This document shows, piece by piece, positions 1 through 12,755 of a DNA stretch of 64,000 bases (within the stretch, counting starts at the first letter, position 1; every line of letters begins with the position of its first letter). The stretch comes from Mycobacterium marseillense. Its GTDB lineage: Bacteria; Actinomycetota; Actinomycetes; Mycobacteriales; Mycobacteriaceae. The translations under genes and the position numbers were made by a program. The notes under the pieces were generated by a model that saw only the letters and a program-made list of their open reading frames with translations, did not search any database and had not been told where the DNA came from. The stretch is from assembly GCF_010731675.1 (NCBI RefSeq), contig NZ_AP022584.1, forward strand, positions 4,092,001 through 4,156,000. The letters are read 5' to 3'.

Positions 1-2
1 TG

Positions 3-143
3 GCCGGCGGTGCCGCCCAACCGGTCCACGCGCTGTACGCGACGACGCAGTGCTGGAGTGTCGACGGGGCCCCGGCGACCGACTGGACGTTGAACTGGGC
101 TCACGGGCTGATTGCGAATGCGCCACAACCGAAACACGGATGA
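3..143 (+). CDS. culp6: Culp6 cutinase-like serine esterase, C-terminal fragment
   Basis: The window opens inside this gene; the last 46 codons are visible, ending in TGA. The tail reads [18 protein letters not shown] and goes on to a [11 protein letters not shown] stretch, which matches my recollection of the C-terminus of M. tuberculosis Rv3802c (Culp6). That protein is an essential membrane-anchored thioesterase/phospholipase of the cutinase-like family, linked to mycolate metabolism. Its position directly upstream of fadD32 on the same strand is the conserved arrangement. The catalytic residues lie outside the window, so the assignment rests on tail similarity and synteny. Confidence 0.85.
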   Translation, partial: AGGAAQPVHALYATTQCWSVDGAPATDWTLNWAHGLIANAPQPKHG

Positions 144-207
144 CCGGGGCGGTGGGACACAGCCGTTAGGTAGCGGTTGCGGGTGGCTATCAGCGGTACC
201 TTGTGAT

Positions 208-237
208 TTGGTCTGCCGTGGGGCGGGCCCGTAACAT
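208..237 (+). promoter_or_regulatory. Candidate SigA-type promoter for the fadD32 operon
   Basis: TTGGTC (208-213) lies 18 bases upstream of TAACAT (232-237). Both are fair matches to mycobacterial -35 and -10 elements. Transcription from here would give a leader of roughly 235 nt containing the three hairpins at 383-450. The spacing is seen; the function is inferred. Confidence 0.35.
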
Positions 238-382
238 TAAGAGGAATTTAAGAGCTACCAGACTTTGTCGCGGGCCCTCGTCGGGGTCGATGCCGGCCTG
301 GGACTGGCACGTCACCGGCGTTCTGGCCCGCGCGTAGACATGTGACGGTCGGCGGTAGCCGGCCAGAGCTAGTGAACGAAAT

Positions 383-450
383 GTCGGCGAAGCCGACCTA
401 GGGAACGATGTCGGCCGAGCCGACTTAGAAACAACGTCGGCGGAGCCGAC
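383..450 (+). repeat. Three tandem 15-nt hairpins in the fadD32 leader
   Basis: GTCGGC-NNN-GCCGAC occurs three times, at 383-397 (loop GAA), 410-424 (loop CGA) and 436-450 (loop GGA), with starts 27 and 26 bases apart. Each has a perfect 6-bp stem and is followed by CTAG or TTAG. No U-run follows, so these are not ordinary terminators. The last one ends 29 bases before the fadD32 start. Confidence 0.8.
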
Positions 451-479
451 CTAGATAACAGGTGTGACAGGAGAGCGGC

Positions 480-2378
<1,899 letters not shown>

Positions 2379-2391
2379 ATCTCTTAGGACC

Positions 2392-5300
2392 ATGGCTGAC
2401 ACTGAGCACCCCGAAGACATCACCCCGGGCCCTGACGGGGAGGTGCCCGCCACGAAGGCCGATATGACCGTCCCCGAGATGCGCCAGTGGCTGCGCAACT
2501 GGGTGGGCAAGGCGGTCGGCCGGTCACCGGACGACATCGACGAGTCGGTGCCGATGGTCGAGCTGGGCCTGTCGTCGCGCGACGCGGTGGCGATGGCCGC
2601 CGACATCGAGGACATGACCGGGGTCACGCTGTCGGTCGCGGTGGCCTTCCAGCATCCGACGATCGAGTCGCTGGCCACTCGCATCATCGAGGGGGAGCCG
2701 GAGATCGCCGACGACGGTCTCGACGGCGCGGACTGGACCCGTACCGGCCCGGCCGAGCGCGTCGACATCGCGATCGTGGGGCTGTCCACCCGGCTACCCG
2801 GCGACATGAACAGCCCCGACGAAACCTGGCAAGCGCTCATGGAGGGCCGCGACGCCATCACCGACCTACCCGAGGGCCGCTGGTCGGAATTCCTCGAAGA
2901 GCCGCGCATCGCCGCGCGCGTCGGCACCGCTCGCACCCGCGGCGGCTACCTCAAGGACATCAAGGGCTTCGACTCGGAGTTCTTCGCGGTCGCCAAGACC
3001 GAGGCCGACAATATCGACCCGCAGCAGCGGATGGCGCTCGAGCTCACCTGGGAGGCTCTCGAGCACGCCCGCATTCCGGCGTCGACCCTGCGCGGCGAAG
3101 CCGTCGGCGTGTACGTCGGCTTCTCCAACAACGACTACCAATTCCTGGCGGTCTCGGATCCGACCGTCGCTCACCCGTACGCGATCACCGGCACCGCCAG
3201 CTCGATCATCGCCAACCGGGTGTCCTACTTTTACGACTTCCGCGGCCCGTCGGTCGCGCTGGACACCGCCTGCTCGAGTTCGCTGGTGGCGACGCACCAG
3301 GCGGTGCAGGCGCTGCGCAACGGCGAGTGCGACGTCGCGGTCGCCGGTGGGGTCAACGCGTTGCTGACGCCGTTGGTGACGCTCGGTTTCGACGAGATCG
3401 GTCAGGTGCTGTCTCCCGACGGCCGGATCAAGTCGTTCTCGTCGGACGCCGACGGCTACACCCGCTCCGAGGGCGGCGGCATGTTCGTGCTCAAGCGGGT
3501 CGACGACGCCCGCCGCGACGGCGACCAGATTCTGGCCGTGATCGCGGGCAGCGCCGTCAATCACGACGGCCGGTCCAACGGCTTGATCGCCCCCAACCAG
3601 GACGCCCAGGCCGAGGTGTTGCGCCGGGCCTACAAGGACGCCGGCATCGACCCGCGCACCGTCGACTACATCGAGGCCCACGGCACCGGCACCGTTTTGG
3701 GTGACCCGATCGAGGCCGAGGCGCTGGGTCGCATCGTCGGCCGCGGCCGCCCCACCGACCGTCCGGCGCTGCTGGGTGCGGTGAAAACCAATGTGGGACA
3801 CCTGGAGTCGGCCGCCGGCGCGGCGAGCCTGGCCAAGGTGGTGCTGGCGCTGCAGCACGACAAGCTGCCGCCGTCGATCAACTTCGCCGGCCCCAGCCCC
3901 TACATCGACTTCGACGGCATGCGCTTGAAAGTCGTTGACGGCGCCACTGATTGGCCGCGCTACGGCGGTTACGCGCTGGCCGGCGTGTCCAGCTTCGGCT
4001 TCGGCGGGGCCAACGCGCACCTGGTGGTGCGCGAGGTCTTGCCGCGCGACGTGGTGGAGCGCGAGGCCGAACCCACCCCGCAAGCCGATGCGCCGGGCGC
4101 GCCCGGCGAGGAACCTGCCGAGGCCCCCACGCTCGAGGCCCACTCGCTGCGGTTCGACGACTTCGGCAACATCATCCCCGACGCCGAGGCGCCCGACGAA
4201 GAAGAAGACTACGAACTGCCGGGCGTGACCGAAGAGGCCCTGCGCCTCAAGGAGATCGCGCTGGCAGAGCTTGCCGCGCAAGAGGAGTCGGAGCCGACCA
4301 AGCCGCTGATCCCGCTCGCGGTGTCGGGCTTTTTGACCTCGCGCAAGAAGACGGCGGCCGCCGACCTCGCGGACTGGATGGAAAGCCCGGAGGGGCAGGC
4401 GTCGTCGCTGGAATCGATCGGCCGGGCGCTGTCGCGGCGCAACCACGGGCGCTCGCGCGCGGTGGTGCTGGCCCACGACCATGAAGAGGCCATCAAGGGC
4501 CTGCGGGCGGTCGCCGAAGGCAAGCAGCGGCCGAACGTGTTCAGCACCGACGGGCCGGTGACCAGCGGGCCGGTGTGGGCGATGGCCGGTTTCGGTGCGC
4601 AGCACCGCAAGATGGGCAAGAACCTGTACCTGCGCAACGAGGTCTTCGCCGAGTGGATCGAGAAGGTCGACGCGCTGATCCAGGACGAGCGCGGCTACTC
4701 GGTGCTGGAACTGATCCTCGACGACTCGCATGAGTACGGCATCGAAACTTCCAACGTCGTCATCTTCGCCATCCAGATCGCGCTGGGTGAGCTGCTCAAG
4801 CATCACGGCGCGAAACCCGCTGCGGTGGTGGGTCAGTCGCTGGGCGAGCCCGCGTCGGCCTATTTCTCCGGCGGGCTGTCCCTGCGCGATGCCGCCCGCG
4901 TGATCGCCTCGCGCTCACACCTGATGGGTGAGGGCGAGGCCATGCTGTTCGGCGAATACATCCGGCTGATGGCGTTGGTGGAGTACTCCGCCGACGAGCT
5001 GAAGACGGTGTTCGGTGACTTCCCCGGCCTGGAGGTGTGCGTCTACGCCGCACCCAGTCAGACCGTGATCGGGGGCCCGCCCGAGCAGATCGACGCGATC
5101 GTCGCCCGCTGTGAAGCCGAGGGCCGCTTCGCCCGCAAGCTGCAGACCAAGGGCGCCGGCCACACCTCGCAGATGGACCCGCTGCTCGGTGAGTTCTCCG
5201 CGGAACTGCAGGGCATCAAGCCGATGAGCCCCACCGTCGGAATCTTCTCCACGGTGCACGAGGGCAGCTACGTCAAGCCCGGCGTCGACCCGATCCACGA

Positions 5301-7728
5301 TGTCGACTACTGGGTCAAGGGAATGCGGCATTCGGTCTACTTCACGCACGGCGTCCGCAACGCCGTCGACAGCGGCCACACCACCTTCCTGGAGCTGGCG
5401 CCCAACCCGGTGGCGCTGATGCAGATCGGTTTGACCACCGCGGCCGCGGGTTTGCATGACGCCCAATTGATTCCGACGCTGGCCAAAAAGCAGGACGACG
5501 TCGAGTCGATGATCTCGGCGATGGCCCAGCTCTACGTGCACGGCCACGACCTGGACATCCGGACTTTATTTTCTCGGCGTTCCGCCGCGCGCTATGGCCC
5601 GGAGGATTACGCGAACATCCCGCCGACCCGGTTCAAGCGCAAAGAGCACTGGCTGGACGTGCATTTCTCCGGCGACGGCTCGGTGATCATGCCGGGCACC
5701 CACGTAGCGCTGCCCGATGGCCGGCACGTCTGGGAGTACGCGCCGCGCAACGGTGAGACGGACCTGGCCGCGTTGGTGAGATCGGCCGCGACACAAGTGC
5801 TTTCGGATGCCCAGTTGGTGGCTTCCGAGCAACGCGCCGTCCCCGGCGCGGGCGCCCGGCTGGTGACGACGATGACCCGGCACCCGGGCGGCGCCTCGGT
5901 CCAGGTGCACGCCCGCATCGACGAGTCCTTCACCCTGGTCTACGACGCGCTCGTGTCGCGGGCCGGCCAGAGCGTGGCCGCGTTGCCGACCGCGGTGGGC
6001 GCCGGTGCCGCGATCGCGGCCGCCCCCAGCACGGTCGAGGCACCCGCGGCGCCGGCCGAGGAGGCCGACGCCGAGACGCTGTCGGACAGCCTGACCAACC
6101 GCTACCTGCCGTCCAGCGTGGGTAGGTGGTCGCCGGATTCCGGTGAGACCATCGCCGACCGGCTGGGCATGATCGTCTCGGCGGCAATGGGTTACGAGCC
6201 CGAGGACCTGCCGTGGGAGGTGCCGCTGGTCGAGCTCGGCCTGGACTCGCTGATGGCGGTACGGATCAAGAACCGCGTTGAATACGACTTCGACATGCCG
6301 CCGATCCAGTTGACCGCGGTGCGCGACGCCAACCTCTACGCCGTCGAGAAGCTGATCGAGTACGCGGTCGAGCACCGCGACGAGGTCTACGCGCTGCACG
6401 AGCACCAGAAGACGCTGACGCCCGAGGAGATCGCCAAGGAGCAGGCCGAACTGCTCAGCGGGGCAACGCCCGCCTCGGCCGCCGCGCCCGCCCCGGACCC
6501 GCAGGCCGAGCCCGAGACGCAGGAGCCGATTCCGCCGCCGCCGACGGATCCGTCCGGACCGGCCGCGGCGACCAACGGTGGCCAGCCGAACCTGGCGGGA
6601 GCGCTCAGCCAGGAGGCGGTGTCCAAGGCGCTGCATTCCGATGTCCCCCCGCGTGATGCCGCCGAGCGGGTCACCTTCGCCACCTGGGCGATCGTCACGG
6701 GCAAGTCGCCGGGCGGCATCTTCAACCCGCTGCCCAAGCTCGACGAGGACACCGCGGCCAAGATGGCGCAGCGCCTCTCGGAGCGTGCCGACGGCACGAT
6801 CACCGCCGAGGACGTGCTGGCGTCGGAGACCATCGAGGCGCTGGCCGAAAAGGTCCGCCAGTACCTGGAGGCCGGTCAGATCGACGGCTTCGTGCGCACT
6901 ATCCGGGCACCGGAGAACGACTCGCAGGTACCGGTGTTCGTGTTCCACCCGGCCGGCGGGTCGACCGTGGTCTACGAGCCGCTGATCAGCCACCTACCGG
7001 CGGACATTCCGGTGTACGGGCTTGAGCGTGTGGAGGGCACTATCCAGGAGCGCGCCGCCCAGTACGTGCCCAAGCTGCTGGAGATGAACGGCGGCAAGCC
7101 GTTCATCCTGGCCGGGTGGTCGCTCGGTGGTGCCCTGGCGTACGCGTGCGCGATCGGGCTGAAGCGGGCCGGGGCCGACGTGCGATTCGTCGGGATGATC
7201 GACACCGTGCGCGCCGGCGAGGAGATCCCGCAGACCAAGGAGGAGACCCGCAAGCGCTGGGACCGCTACGCGAAGTTCGCGGAGCGCACCTTCAACGTCG
7301 AGATCCCCGCGATCCCCTACGAGGAGCTCGAAGAGCTCGACGACGAGGGACAGGTCAAGTTCGTGCTGGACATCGTCCAGCAGAGCGGCGTACAGATTCC
7401 GGGCGGCATCGTCGAACACCAACGGACGTCGTATCTGGACAACCGGGCGCTCGAGACCGTCGTGATCGAGCCGTACGACGGCCACGTGACCCTCTACATG
7501 GCCGATCGCTACCACGATGACGTCATCGAGTTCGAGCCGCGCTATGCGGTCCGCCAGCCCGACGGCGGCTGGGGCCAGTTCGTGGCGGACCTGGAGGTGG
7601 TCCCGATCGGCGGCGAGCACATCCAGGCCATCGACGAACCGATCATCGCCAAGGTGGGCGCACACCTGGCCGAGGTGCTGAATAAGGTGGACGCGGAAAC
7701 CACCCAGACGAGTGAGGTAGGCAAGTAG
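2392..7728 (+). CDS. pks13: Polyketide synthase Pks13 (mycolate condensase)
   Basis: Pks13 performs the Claisen condensation of the meromycoloyl chain with the carboxylated C24-C26 chain and transfers the product to trehalose. The 1778-residue order is ACP-KS-AT-ACP-TE. The first carrier site is LGLSSRD (Ser62). The ketosynthase nucleophile is Cys294 in DTACSSS, with the EAHGTGT His motif downstream. The acyltransferase nucleophile is Ser816 in GQSLGE. The second carrier site is LGLDSL (Ser1286). The C-terminal thioesterase has GWSLGG with Ser1577. All catalytic motifs are intact. Ala/Pro/Glu-rich linkers near 565-605 and 1370-1410 separate domains. An AGGA precedes the ATG. The stop shares one base with the accD4 GTG. 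Confidence 0.97.
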   Translation: MADTEHPEDITPGPDGEVPATKADMTVPEMRQWLRNWVGKAVGRSPDDIDESVPMVELGLSSRDAVAMAADIEDMTGVTLSVAVAFQHPTIESLATRIIEGEPEIADDGLDGADWTRTGPAERVDIAIVGLSTRLPGDMNSPDETWQALMEGRDAITDLPEGRWSEFLEEPRIAARVGTARTRGGYLKDIKGFDSEFFAVAKTEADNIDPQQRMALELTWEALEHARIPASTLRGEAVGVYVGFSNNDYQFLAVSDPTVAHPYAITGTASSIIANRVSYFYDFRGPSVALDTACSSSLVATHQAVQALRNGECDVAVAGGVNALLTPLVTLGFDEIGQVLSPDGRIKSFSSDADGYTRSEGGGMFVLKRVDDARRDGDQILAVIAGSAVNHDGRSNGLIAPNQDAQAEVLRRAYKDAGIDPRTVDYIEAHGTGTVLGDPIEAEALGRIVGRGRPTDRPALLGAVKTNVGHLESAAGAASLAKVVLALQHDKLPPSINFAGPSPYIDFDGMRLKVVDGATDWPRYGGYALAGVSSFGFGGANAHLVVREVLPRDVVEREAEPTPQADAPGAPGEEPAEAPTLEAHSLRFDDFGNIIPDAEAPDEEEDYELPGVTEEALRLKEIALAELAAQEESEPTKPLIPLAVSGFLTSRKKTAAADLADWMESPEGQASSLESIGRALSRRNHGRSRAVVLAHDHEEAIKGLRAVAEGKQRPNVFSTDGPVTSGPVWAMAGFGAQHRKMGKNLYLRNEVFAEWIEKVDALIQDERGYSVLELILDDSHEYGIETSNVVIFAIQIALGELLKHHGAKPAAVVGQSLGEPASAYFSGGLSLRDAARVIASRSHLMGEGEAMLFGEYIRLMALVEYSADELKTVFGDFPGLEVCVYAAPSQTVIGGPPEQIDAIVARCEAEGRFARKLQTKGAGHTSQMDPLLGEFSAELQGIKPMSPTVGIFSTVHEGSYVKPGVDPIHDVDYWVKGMRHSVYFTHGVRNAVDSGHTTFLELAPNPVALMQIGLTTAAAGLHDAQLIPTLAKKQDDVESMISAMAQLYVHGHDLDIRTLFSRRSAARYGPEDYANIPPTRFKRKEHWLDVHFSGDGSVIMPGTHVALPDGRHVWEYAPRNGETDLAALVRSAATQVLSDAQLVASEQRAVPGAGARLVTTMTRHPGGASVQVHARIDESFTLVYDALVSRAGQSVAALPTAVGAGAAIAAAPSTVEAPAAPAEEADAETLSDSLTNRYLPSSVGRWSPDSGETIADRLGMIVSAAMGYEPEDLPWEVPLVELGLDSLMAVRIKNRVEYDFDMPPIQLTAVRDANLYAVEKLIEYAVEHRDEVYALHEHQKTLTPEEIAKEQAELLSGATPASAAAPAPDPQAEPETQEPIPPPPTDPSGPAAATNGGQPNLAGALSQEAVSKALHSDVPPRDAAERVTFATWAIVTGKSPGGIFNPLPKLDEDTAAKMAQRLSERADGTITAEDVLASETIEALAEKVRQYLEAGQIDGFVRTIRAPENDSQVPVFVFHPAGGSTVVYEPLISHLPADIPVYGLERVEGTIQERAAQYVPKLLEMNGGKPFILAGWSLGGALAYACAIGLKRAGADVRFVGMIDTVRAGEEIPQTKEETRKRWDRYAKFAERTFNVEIPAIPYEELEELDDEGQVKFVLDIVQQSGVQIPGGIVEHQRTSYLDNRALETVVIEPYDGHVTLYMADRYHDDVIEFEPRYAVRQPDGGWGQFVADLEVVPIGGEHIQAIDEPIIAKVGAHLAEVLNKVDAETTQTSEVGK

Positions 7729-9302
7729 TGACGGAGATGGCGCCGGCCCCCATCCAGCACACCACCGCCGAGAAGCTGGCCGAGCTCCATCGCCGCCTGG
7801 AACTGGCCAAAGAGCCCGGCGGTGAGAAGGCCGTCGCCAAGCGCGACAAGAAGGGCATCCCCAGCGCCCGCGCCCGCGTGCATGCGCTGGTCGACCCGGG
7901 CACCTTCCTGGAGACCGGGGCGCTGGCCAAGACGCCGAACGACCCGAACGCGCTCTACGGCGACGGGTGCGTCACCGGGCACGCCATGATCGACGGCCGC
8001 CCGGTCGGGGTGTTCTCCCATGACCAGACGGTCTTCCAGGGCACCGTCGGCGAGATGTTCGGCCGCAAGGTCGCCCGCCTGATGGAGTGGTGCGCGATGG
8101 TCGGGTGCCCGATCATCGGCATCCAGGATTCCGGTGGGGCCCGGATTCAGGACGCGGTCACGTCGCTGGCGTGGTACGCCGAGCTGGGCCGTCGCCACGA
8201 GGCTTTGAGCGGGCTGGTGCCGCAGATTTCCCTGATCTTCGGCAAATGTGCTGGGGGAGCGGTGTATTCGCCGATCCAGGACGACCTGCTGGTCTCGGTG
8301 CGCGACCAGGGCTACTTCTTCGTCACCGGACCCGACGTGATCCAGGAGGTCACCGGCGAGGAGGTCAGCCTCGACGAGCTCGGTGGCTCCGACGCGCAGG
8401 CCCGCTACGGCAACATCCACCAGGTGGTGAACTCCGAGGCCGAGGCGTTCCAGTACGTGCGCGACTTCCTGTCGTTCCTGCCGTCGAGCGCCGTCGGCCA
8501 GCCGCCGATCATCAACCCCGGTCTCGAGCCCGAGACCACCCCGACCGATCTGGAGCTCGACTCGATCGTGCCGGACTCGGACAACATGGCCTACGACATG
8601 CACGAGATCCTGCTGCGGATCTTCGACGACGGTGATTTCCTCGACGTTGCCGCGCAGGGTGGCCCGGCCATCATCACCGGTTTCGCCCGGGTCGACGGGC
8701 GCCCGGTCGGCGTGATCGCCAACCAGCCCATGTACCTGTCCGGGTCGATCGACAACGAGGCCTCCGACAAGGCGGCGCGGTTCATCCGGTTCTGCGACGC
8801 GTTCAACATCCCGCTGGTGTTCGTGGTGGACACCCCGGGCTTCTTGCCGGGCGCCGAGCAGGAGAAGAATGGCATCATCAAGCGCGGCGGCCGGTTCCTG
8901 TACTCGGTCGTGGAGGCCGACGTGCCGAAGGTGACGATCACCGTGCGCAAGTCCTACGGCGGCGCCTACGCGGTGATGGGTTCGCGGCAGCTGACCGCCG
9001 ACTTCAACTTCGCCTGGCCCACCGCGCGCATCGCGGTGATCGGCGCCGAGGGGGCCGCGCAGCTGTTGATGAAGCGGTTCCCGGACCCGACCACCCCCGA
9101 GGCGCAGCAGATCAAGAAGGACTTCATCGAGGGCTACAACCTCAACATGGCGATCCCGTGGACCGCCGCCGAGCGCGGCTTCATCGACGCGGTCATCGAC
9201 CCGCACCAGACCAGGCTGTTGCTGCGCAAGTCGATGAAGCTGTTGCGGGACAAGCAGTTGTGGTTCCGCACGGCCCGCAAGCACGGGCTCATCCCGATCT
9301 AG
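7728..9302 (+). CDS. accD4: Acyl-CoA carboxylase beta subunit AccD4
   Basis: AccD4 is the carboxyltransferase subunit that, with AccA3 and AccD5/AccE5, carboxylates the C24-C26 acyl-CoA to give the extender unit used by Pks13. The 524-residue length and the two crotonase-like carboxyltransferase lobes are standard for the family. The second lobe carries [17 protein letters not shown] and [11 protein letters not shown], which form oxyanion and biotin-pocket loops in relatives. The GTG start overlaps the last base of the pks13 stop (TAGTG), so translation is probably coupled. The alternative ATG three codons downstream changes little. The stop lies three bases from the convergent fadE35 stop, with no terminator visible between them. 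Confidence 0.95.
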   Translation: MTEMAPAPIQHTTAEKLAELHRRLELAKEPGGEKAVAKRDKKGIPSARARVHALVDPGTFLETGALAKTPNDPNALYGDGCVTGHAMIDGRPVGVFSHDQTVFQGTVGEMFGRKVARLMEWCAMVGCPIIGIQDSGGARIQDAVTSLAWYAELGRRHEALSGLVPQISLIFGKCAGGAVYSPIQDDLLVSVRDQGYFFVTGPDVIQEVTGEEVSLDELGGSDAQARYGNIHQVVNSEAEAFQYVRDFLSFLPSSAVGQPPIINPGLEPETTPTDLELDSIVPDSDNMAYDMHEILLRIFDDGDFLDVAAQGGPAIITGFARVDGRPVGVIANQPMYLSGSIDNEASDKAARFIRFCDAFNIPLVFVVDTPGFLPGAEQEKNGIIKRGGRFLYSVVEADVPKVTITVRKSYGGAYAVMGSRQLTADFNFAWPTARIAVIGAEGAAQLLMKRFPDPTTPEAQQIKKDFIEGYNLNMAIPWTAAERGFIDAVIDPHQTRLLLRKSMKLLRDKQLWFRTARKHGLIPI

Positions 9303-9305
9303 GTC

Positions 9306-11078
9306 CTAGAGCCGCAGCGCACCGTCGACCAACTCGTCGAAGCGCGCCAGCGCCTCGTCGGAGTCGTCGTCGATACCGCGCAGCGCCCCGCGGTCGGCGA
9401 GATACCGCTGCGCATAGAGCCGCGCCACCAGCGCCTTGCGCCCGCCGCCGCGGGTGGCGCGCTCCCAGGCGGCCTGCTCGATGAGCAACGCGCCGCCGTA
9501 GACGTCGCCGAGGAATTGGGTCAGCGGGAACAGCCGCGCCTCGGCCACCTGCCTGTCGAGTTTGGACCACGCGGTGATCGCCGCGTCGAGGTCCTCGACC
9601 CGGCCGGCGACCAGCCGGGTGGCTTCGTCGTCGTCGGCGACCGAGACGGCATCGCGCAGCCGCGCCAGCAGCGTCTCGTGCGCGCGGGTCTGCTCGATCC
9701 CGCGGCGCACGTCCAGGCACAGGATGTTGTCCGGGCCCTCCCAGATGGTGTTGACCTGCGCGTCGCGCAAAAGCCTTGCCACCGGCCAGGTTTCGATATA
9801 GCCGTTGCCGCCGTGGATCTCGATCGCGTCCGACGCCGCGGTGATCCCGAGCCGGCACACCTTCAGCTTGGTGACTGGTACCGCGATGCGCTGCCGCAGG
9901 CCACGCGGCTGGCGGTGGTTGGTGGCGCCGGTGCCGTCGAACACCAGCGCTTGGGCGGCTTCGACATCGACGATCATCTCGGCGAGCTTGCGCCGCATCA
10001 ACGGCTTGTCGATCAGCGCCCCGCCGAACGCGCGCCGCTGCCGCGCGTAGCACAGCGACTCGACCAGCGCGCGTCGCGCGTTGCCGAGCCCGAACAACGC
10101 GATGCCCAGCCGCGCGGCGTTGGTCAGCTCCATCATGCGGCCCAGCCCCTTGCCGTCGGAGGGGCCGGATTCGGCGGTGGGCTCGCCGGACAGCAGGAAC
10201 GCTTCGGCGTCGACGAACTCGACCTCGCCCGAGGCCACCGAACGGGTGCCGAGTTTGTCCTTCAGGCGCCGGACCCGCACGCCGTTGCGGGAGCCGTCAC
10301 GGCGGGTGCGCAGCACCAGGAAATTGGCGACACCCCGCGAAGAGTCCGGTGCGCCTTCGGGTTTGGCCAGGACGACGAACGCCTCCCCGGCGCAGTTGGA
10401 CGCAAACCACTTGAACCCGTTCAGCAGCCACGAGTCGCCGTGCCGGGTGGCGGTCGTCTCGAGCGCGCCCAGGTCGGAGCCGCCGGTGCGTTCGGTGAGC
10501 AGCTGCGCCGTCTCGCCGGCCCACTCGCCGGAGGCGAATTTGGCCAGCACGTGTTCGGCCACGTCGGCCGGCGCGTAGGCCGCCACCAGCGACTGGACCA
10601 TGCCGCCGCCGGTGCCCAGCGCGCAGCCCATGCCGATATCGGCTTGATTGAGTAGATAATTCGACGCGAACAGCGTCAGCGAGGAGCTCATCTTCGCCTC
10701 GCGCGCCTCGGTCCGCAGCGCCCGCTGGGCGTCCAGGACGGCCCGCTTGGATTGCGTGAACGACGGCGGCATCACCACGTCGCTGACGTCGTGGCCCCAC
10801 CGGTCGTAGCGCTGCAGGCGCGGCGGGTTGCGGTCGGTCTCCTCGGCCCACCGCGCCACCGGGCCACCCATCAGCTCGCCGATGCGCGTCAGGTGGCGCT
10901 CGGCCAACGTCAGCTCGTCGGGCTGCAGGTAGTAGGCCATGGTGAACTGCAGCGTGGGATCGGTGCTGTACCAATTGAGACCGACGGCGCCACCGTAGTT
11001 TTCCGTCGCGTAGCGCTGTGCTTTTTCCTCGGTGGAGAACGGCAGCTTGTCCACCGCTTCTACGGCGTAGTCGCTCAT
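9306..11078 (-). CDS. fadE35: Acyl-CoA dehydrogenase family protein FadE35 (AidB-like)
   Basis: This 590-residue flavoprotein of the acyl-CoA dehydrogenase superfamily is longer than a standard member (about 380-400) because of an N-terminal extension of the type seen in AidB-like proteins. The middle carries the conserved WLLNGFKWFASN segment, and the C-terminal helical domain has the IHGGNGYIETWP motif. M. tuberculosis fadE35 (Rv3797) sits in the same place, convergent with accD4. An IS element found there in M. tuberculosis is absent here. The substrate is unknown; both a dehydrogenase role and an AidB-like DNA-protective role are possible. Confidence 0.85.
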   Translation of the reverse strand: MSDYAVEAVDKLPFSTEEKAQRYATENYGGAVGLNWYSTDPTLQFTMAYYLQPDELTLAERHLTRIGELMGGPVARWAEETDRNPPRLQRYDRWGHDVSDVVMPPSFTQSKRAVLDAQRALRTEAREAKMSSSLTLFASNYLLNQADIGMGCALGTGGGMVQSLVAAYAPADVAEHVLAKFASGEWAGETAQLLTERTGGSDLGALETTATRHGDSWLLNGFKWFASNCAGEAFVVLAKPEGAPDSSRGVANFLVLRTRRDGSRNGVRVRRLKDKLGTRSVASGEVEFVDAEAFLLSGEPTAESGPSDGKGLGRMMELTNAARLGIALFGLGNARRALVESLCYARQRRAFGGALIDKPLMRRKLAEMIVDVEAAQALVFDGTGATNHRQPRGLRQRIAVPVTKLKVCRLGITAASDAIEIHGGNGYIETWPVARLLRDAQVNTIWEGPDNILCLDVRRGIEQTRAHETLLARLRDAVSVADDDEATRLVAGRVEDLDAAITAWSKLDRQVAEARLFPLTQFLGDVYGGALLIEQAAWERATRGGGRKALVARLYAQRYLADRGALRGIDDDSDEALARFDELVDGALRL

Positions 11079-11088
11079 GGGACAGACG

Positions 11089-11739
11089 CTACGCGCCGAG
11101 CCGATCGTCGTGCGGGAGGGCGTGGCGGGTGCGGTCGACGTCCCCCGCGCGGCGGGCCAGCGCGGTGGGGTTGATGATCAGAACCGTCTTGCCCTGCAAC
11201 GAGATCCAGCCTCGGGTGGTGAAGCTGCCCAACGCCTTGTTCACCGATACCCGATCGGCGCCGACAAGCTGGGCCAGCTCGTCCTGGCTGAGTTCGTGCG
11301 CGAGCCACAGCGCGCCGCCCTCGCGGGTGCCGAACCGCCTGCCCAGCTCCAGCAGCTGGCGGGCGACGCGGGCGTTGACATCGCTGGAAACCAGCTCGAC
11401 GAGTTGTCCTTCGGCGGCCCGCAGCCGCCGCGTCAGCGCCCGCAGCAGCTGTTCGCCCAGGGCCGGCTCCTGCGCCATCGACGCTCGCAGGGTGGCGCGG
11501 TCCGCCCACAGCGCTCGCACGTCGGTGAGCGCCGTGGCGGTGCATGCGCGCGGCGCGGGGTCGAACACCCCCAGCTCGCCGAAGATGTCGGTTTGCCCGA
11601 TGATCGCCCGCACACTGGTGCGGCCCGCGGGGTCACGCAGGCTGATCTTCACCGCGCCTTCGACGACCACGTAGAGCCGGTCGCCCGGATCGCCCTGGGC
11701 GAAAATGGTTTCACCGGACGGGAATTCGCACGTATGCAT
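11089..11739 (-). CDS. Crp/Fnr-family transcriptional regulator
   Basis: This 216-residue protein has an N-terminal cyclic-nucleotide-binding fold (about residues 5-115) with the pocket segment FGELGVFDPAPRACTATA, and a C-terminal winged helix (about 145-195). It resembles mycobacterial CRP (Rv3676). In the recognition helix ADRVSVNKAL, Arg163 and Lys168 are kept, but the position normally held by Glu is Val164. The residue after pocket Arg64 is Ala rather than Ser/Thr. An ATG at 11739 was chosen because it lies 7 bases after the FHA gene stop and matches the domain start; a longer frame would run back into that gene. It is not part of the M. tuberculosis emb locus. Confidence 0.85.
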   Translation of the reverse strand: MHTCEFPSGETIFAQGDPGDRLYVVVEGAVKISLRDPAGRTSVRAIIGQTDIFGELGVFDPAPRACTATALTDVRALWADRATLRASMAQEPALGEQLLRALTRRLRAAEGQLVELVSSDVNARVARQLLELGRRFGTREGGALWLAHELSQDELAQLVGADRVSVNKALGSFTTRGWISLQGKTVLIINPTALARRAGDVDRTRHALPHDDRLGA

Positions 11740-11746
11740 GGTCGGG

Positions 11747-12202
11747 TCACGGCGTCTGGGCGGTGCGGAACACCAGCCGGAAATTGCCGACCTGGAGCAC
11801 GTCGCCGTCGGCCAGCATCGCGGAGTCGACGGGTTCACGGTTGCGATAGGTGCCGTTGAGGCTGCCGAGGTCGACGACGCGGAATTCGCCGTTCTCGGTG
11901 CGGAATTCGGCATGCCGGCGGCTGACCGTGATGTCGTCGAGATAGATGTCGCTTTCGGGGTGGCGTCCGGCGGTCATGACGGGCTGGTTCAGGACGAAGT
12001 GCGCTCCGACGTTGGGACCGCGTTTCACCACGAGCATGGCCGCGCCGCGCTCCAGCGCCGCCTCGGCCACTTCCGACGAGGTGTCGATGTCCTCGGGCAC
12101 GTCCTCCGCGGGCAGCGCGGAGCCGCGGATCGCGGACAGGTCGCCGGTGGCGTCATCCGCCGCGATTCGCTGCTGTCGCGTGTCCCGTTGTGATGCGGAC
12201 AC
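11747..12202 (-). CDS. FHA-domain protein, GarA paralogue
   Basis: This 151-residue protein has a forkhead-associated domain over about residues 55-150. Phosphothreonine-binding residues are visible in AGRHPESD (Arg80), TVSRRH (Ser94, His97) and SLNGTY (Asn116). It closely resembles GarA (Rv1827), the metabolic regulator phosphorylated by PknB/PknG, but the N-terminal tail lacks GarA's ETT phospho-motif; a TSS at 41-43 within an acidic stretch is the nearest candidate. The start is GTG. The gene lies 18 bases after the secreted-protein gene and 7 bases before the Crp-family gene, so the three look like one operon. The partner phosphoprotein is unknown. Confidence 0.85.
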   Translation of the reverse strand: MSASQRDTRQQRIAADDATGDLSAIRGSALPAEDVPEDIDTSSEVAEAALERGAAMLVVKRGPNVGAHFVLNQPVMTAGRHPESDIYLDDITVSRRHAEFRTENGEFRVVDLGSLNGTYRNREPVDSAMLADGDVLQVGNFRLVFRTAQTP

Positions 12203-12220
12203 CGTCGCCTCGCATCTGCC

Positions 12221-12736
12221 CTATGCCCGCACCGGCACGACGAACTCGGACGTGTAGAACTCCGCCGGGCTCTGCGAGTGAGGGTTGGGTTGTTCGACGA
12301 TCACCCAGACCCCGGTCGTGCCGGGCCGGATGCTGTCTTGGACGGTCGCATTTCCGCTGCCCGCCCCGTCGGTGTCCAGGCCGGTGAACGCGGTCCCGGG
12401 GTCGCCGGGTCCGCACGTGGCGGAGGCGGGGCGGGGCACCTGGATCAGCCCCACGTCGAAATGGGTGCCGGGCTCCGGCGCGTCCACCAGATGGACATCC
12501 GCGACCGCCTTCGACCCGGTCGTGTGGACGACGGCGTAACCCGTCCCCAGGGACGGATGCGGCACCTGGACCGCGAAAGTCACCAAACTGAAATCGCAAC
12601 GCCGGAGTTTGGCGTCGAATACGACGGTGGTGCCGGCGCCCTCCGCGCCGGCCGTGCCGACGGCGTATGTCGTGGCGGGCGACACCAGCACCGTGACCGC
12701 GGCGGCGCAGGTATTCAGGCGTGTCAGCGTGCGCAT
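12221..12736 (-). CDS. Secreted hypothetical protein
   Basis: I do not recognise this family. The 171-residue product starts with a typical Sec signal peptide (MRTLTRLNTCAAAVTVLV, probable cleavage after TTYA near residue 25). The mature part has no membrane segment and contains two cysteines, which could form a disulfide. I chose the ATG at 12736 over a GTG three codons upstream because AAGGTGG sits five bases before it and would overlap the GTG start. A perfect CRP-type palindrome lies 20 bases upstream. The FHA and Crp-family genes follow closely on the same strand. Confidence 0.7.
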   Translation of the reverse strand: MRTLTRLNTCAAAVTVLVSPATTYAVGTAGAEGAGTTVVFDAKLRRCDFSLVTFAVQVPHPSLGTGYAVVHTTGSKAVADVHLVDAPEPGTHFDVGLIQVPRPASATCGPGDPGTAFTGLDTDGAGSGNATVQDSIRPGTTGVWVIVEQPNPHSQSPAEFYTSEFVVPVRA

Positions 12737-12755
12737 GGGGGCCACCTTTTCGTCG

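Larger units (their letters stand above)
144..479 (+). other. culp6-fadD32 intergenic leader
   Basis: This 336-base gap has no convincing gene. It holds an AT-richer patch around 230-275, a possible SigA-type promoter near 208-237, and three near-identical hairpins at 383-450. A Shine-Dalgarno-like AGGAG at about 469-473 precedes the fadD32 ATG. Confidence 0.6.

Noticed and set aside
7728..9308. Terminator between accD4 and fadE35
   Set aside because: Only three bases separate the two stops, and no hairpin with a U-run is visible at the junction.
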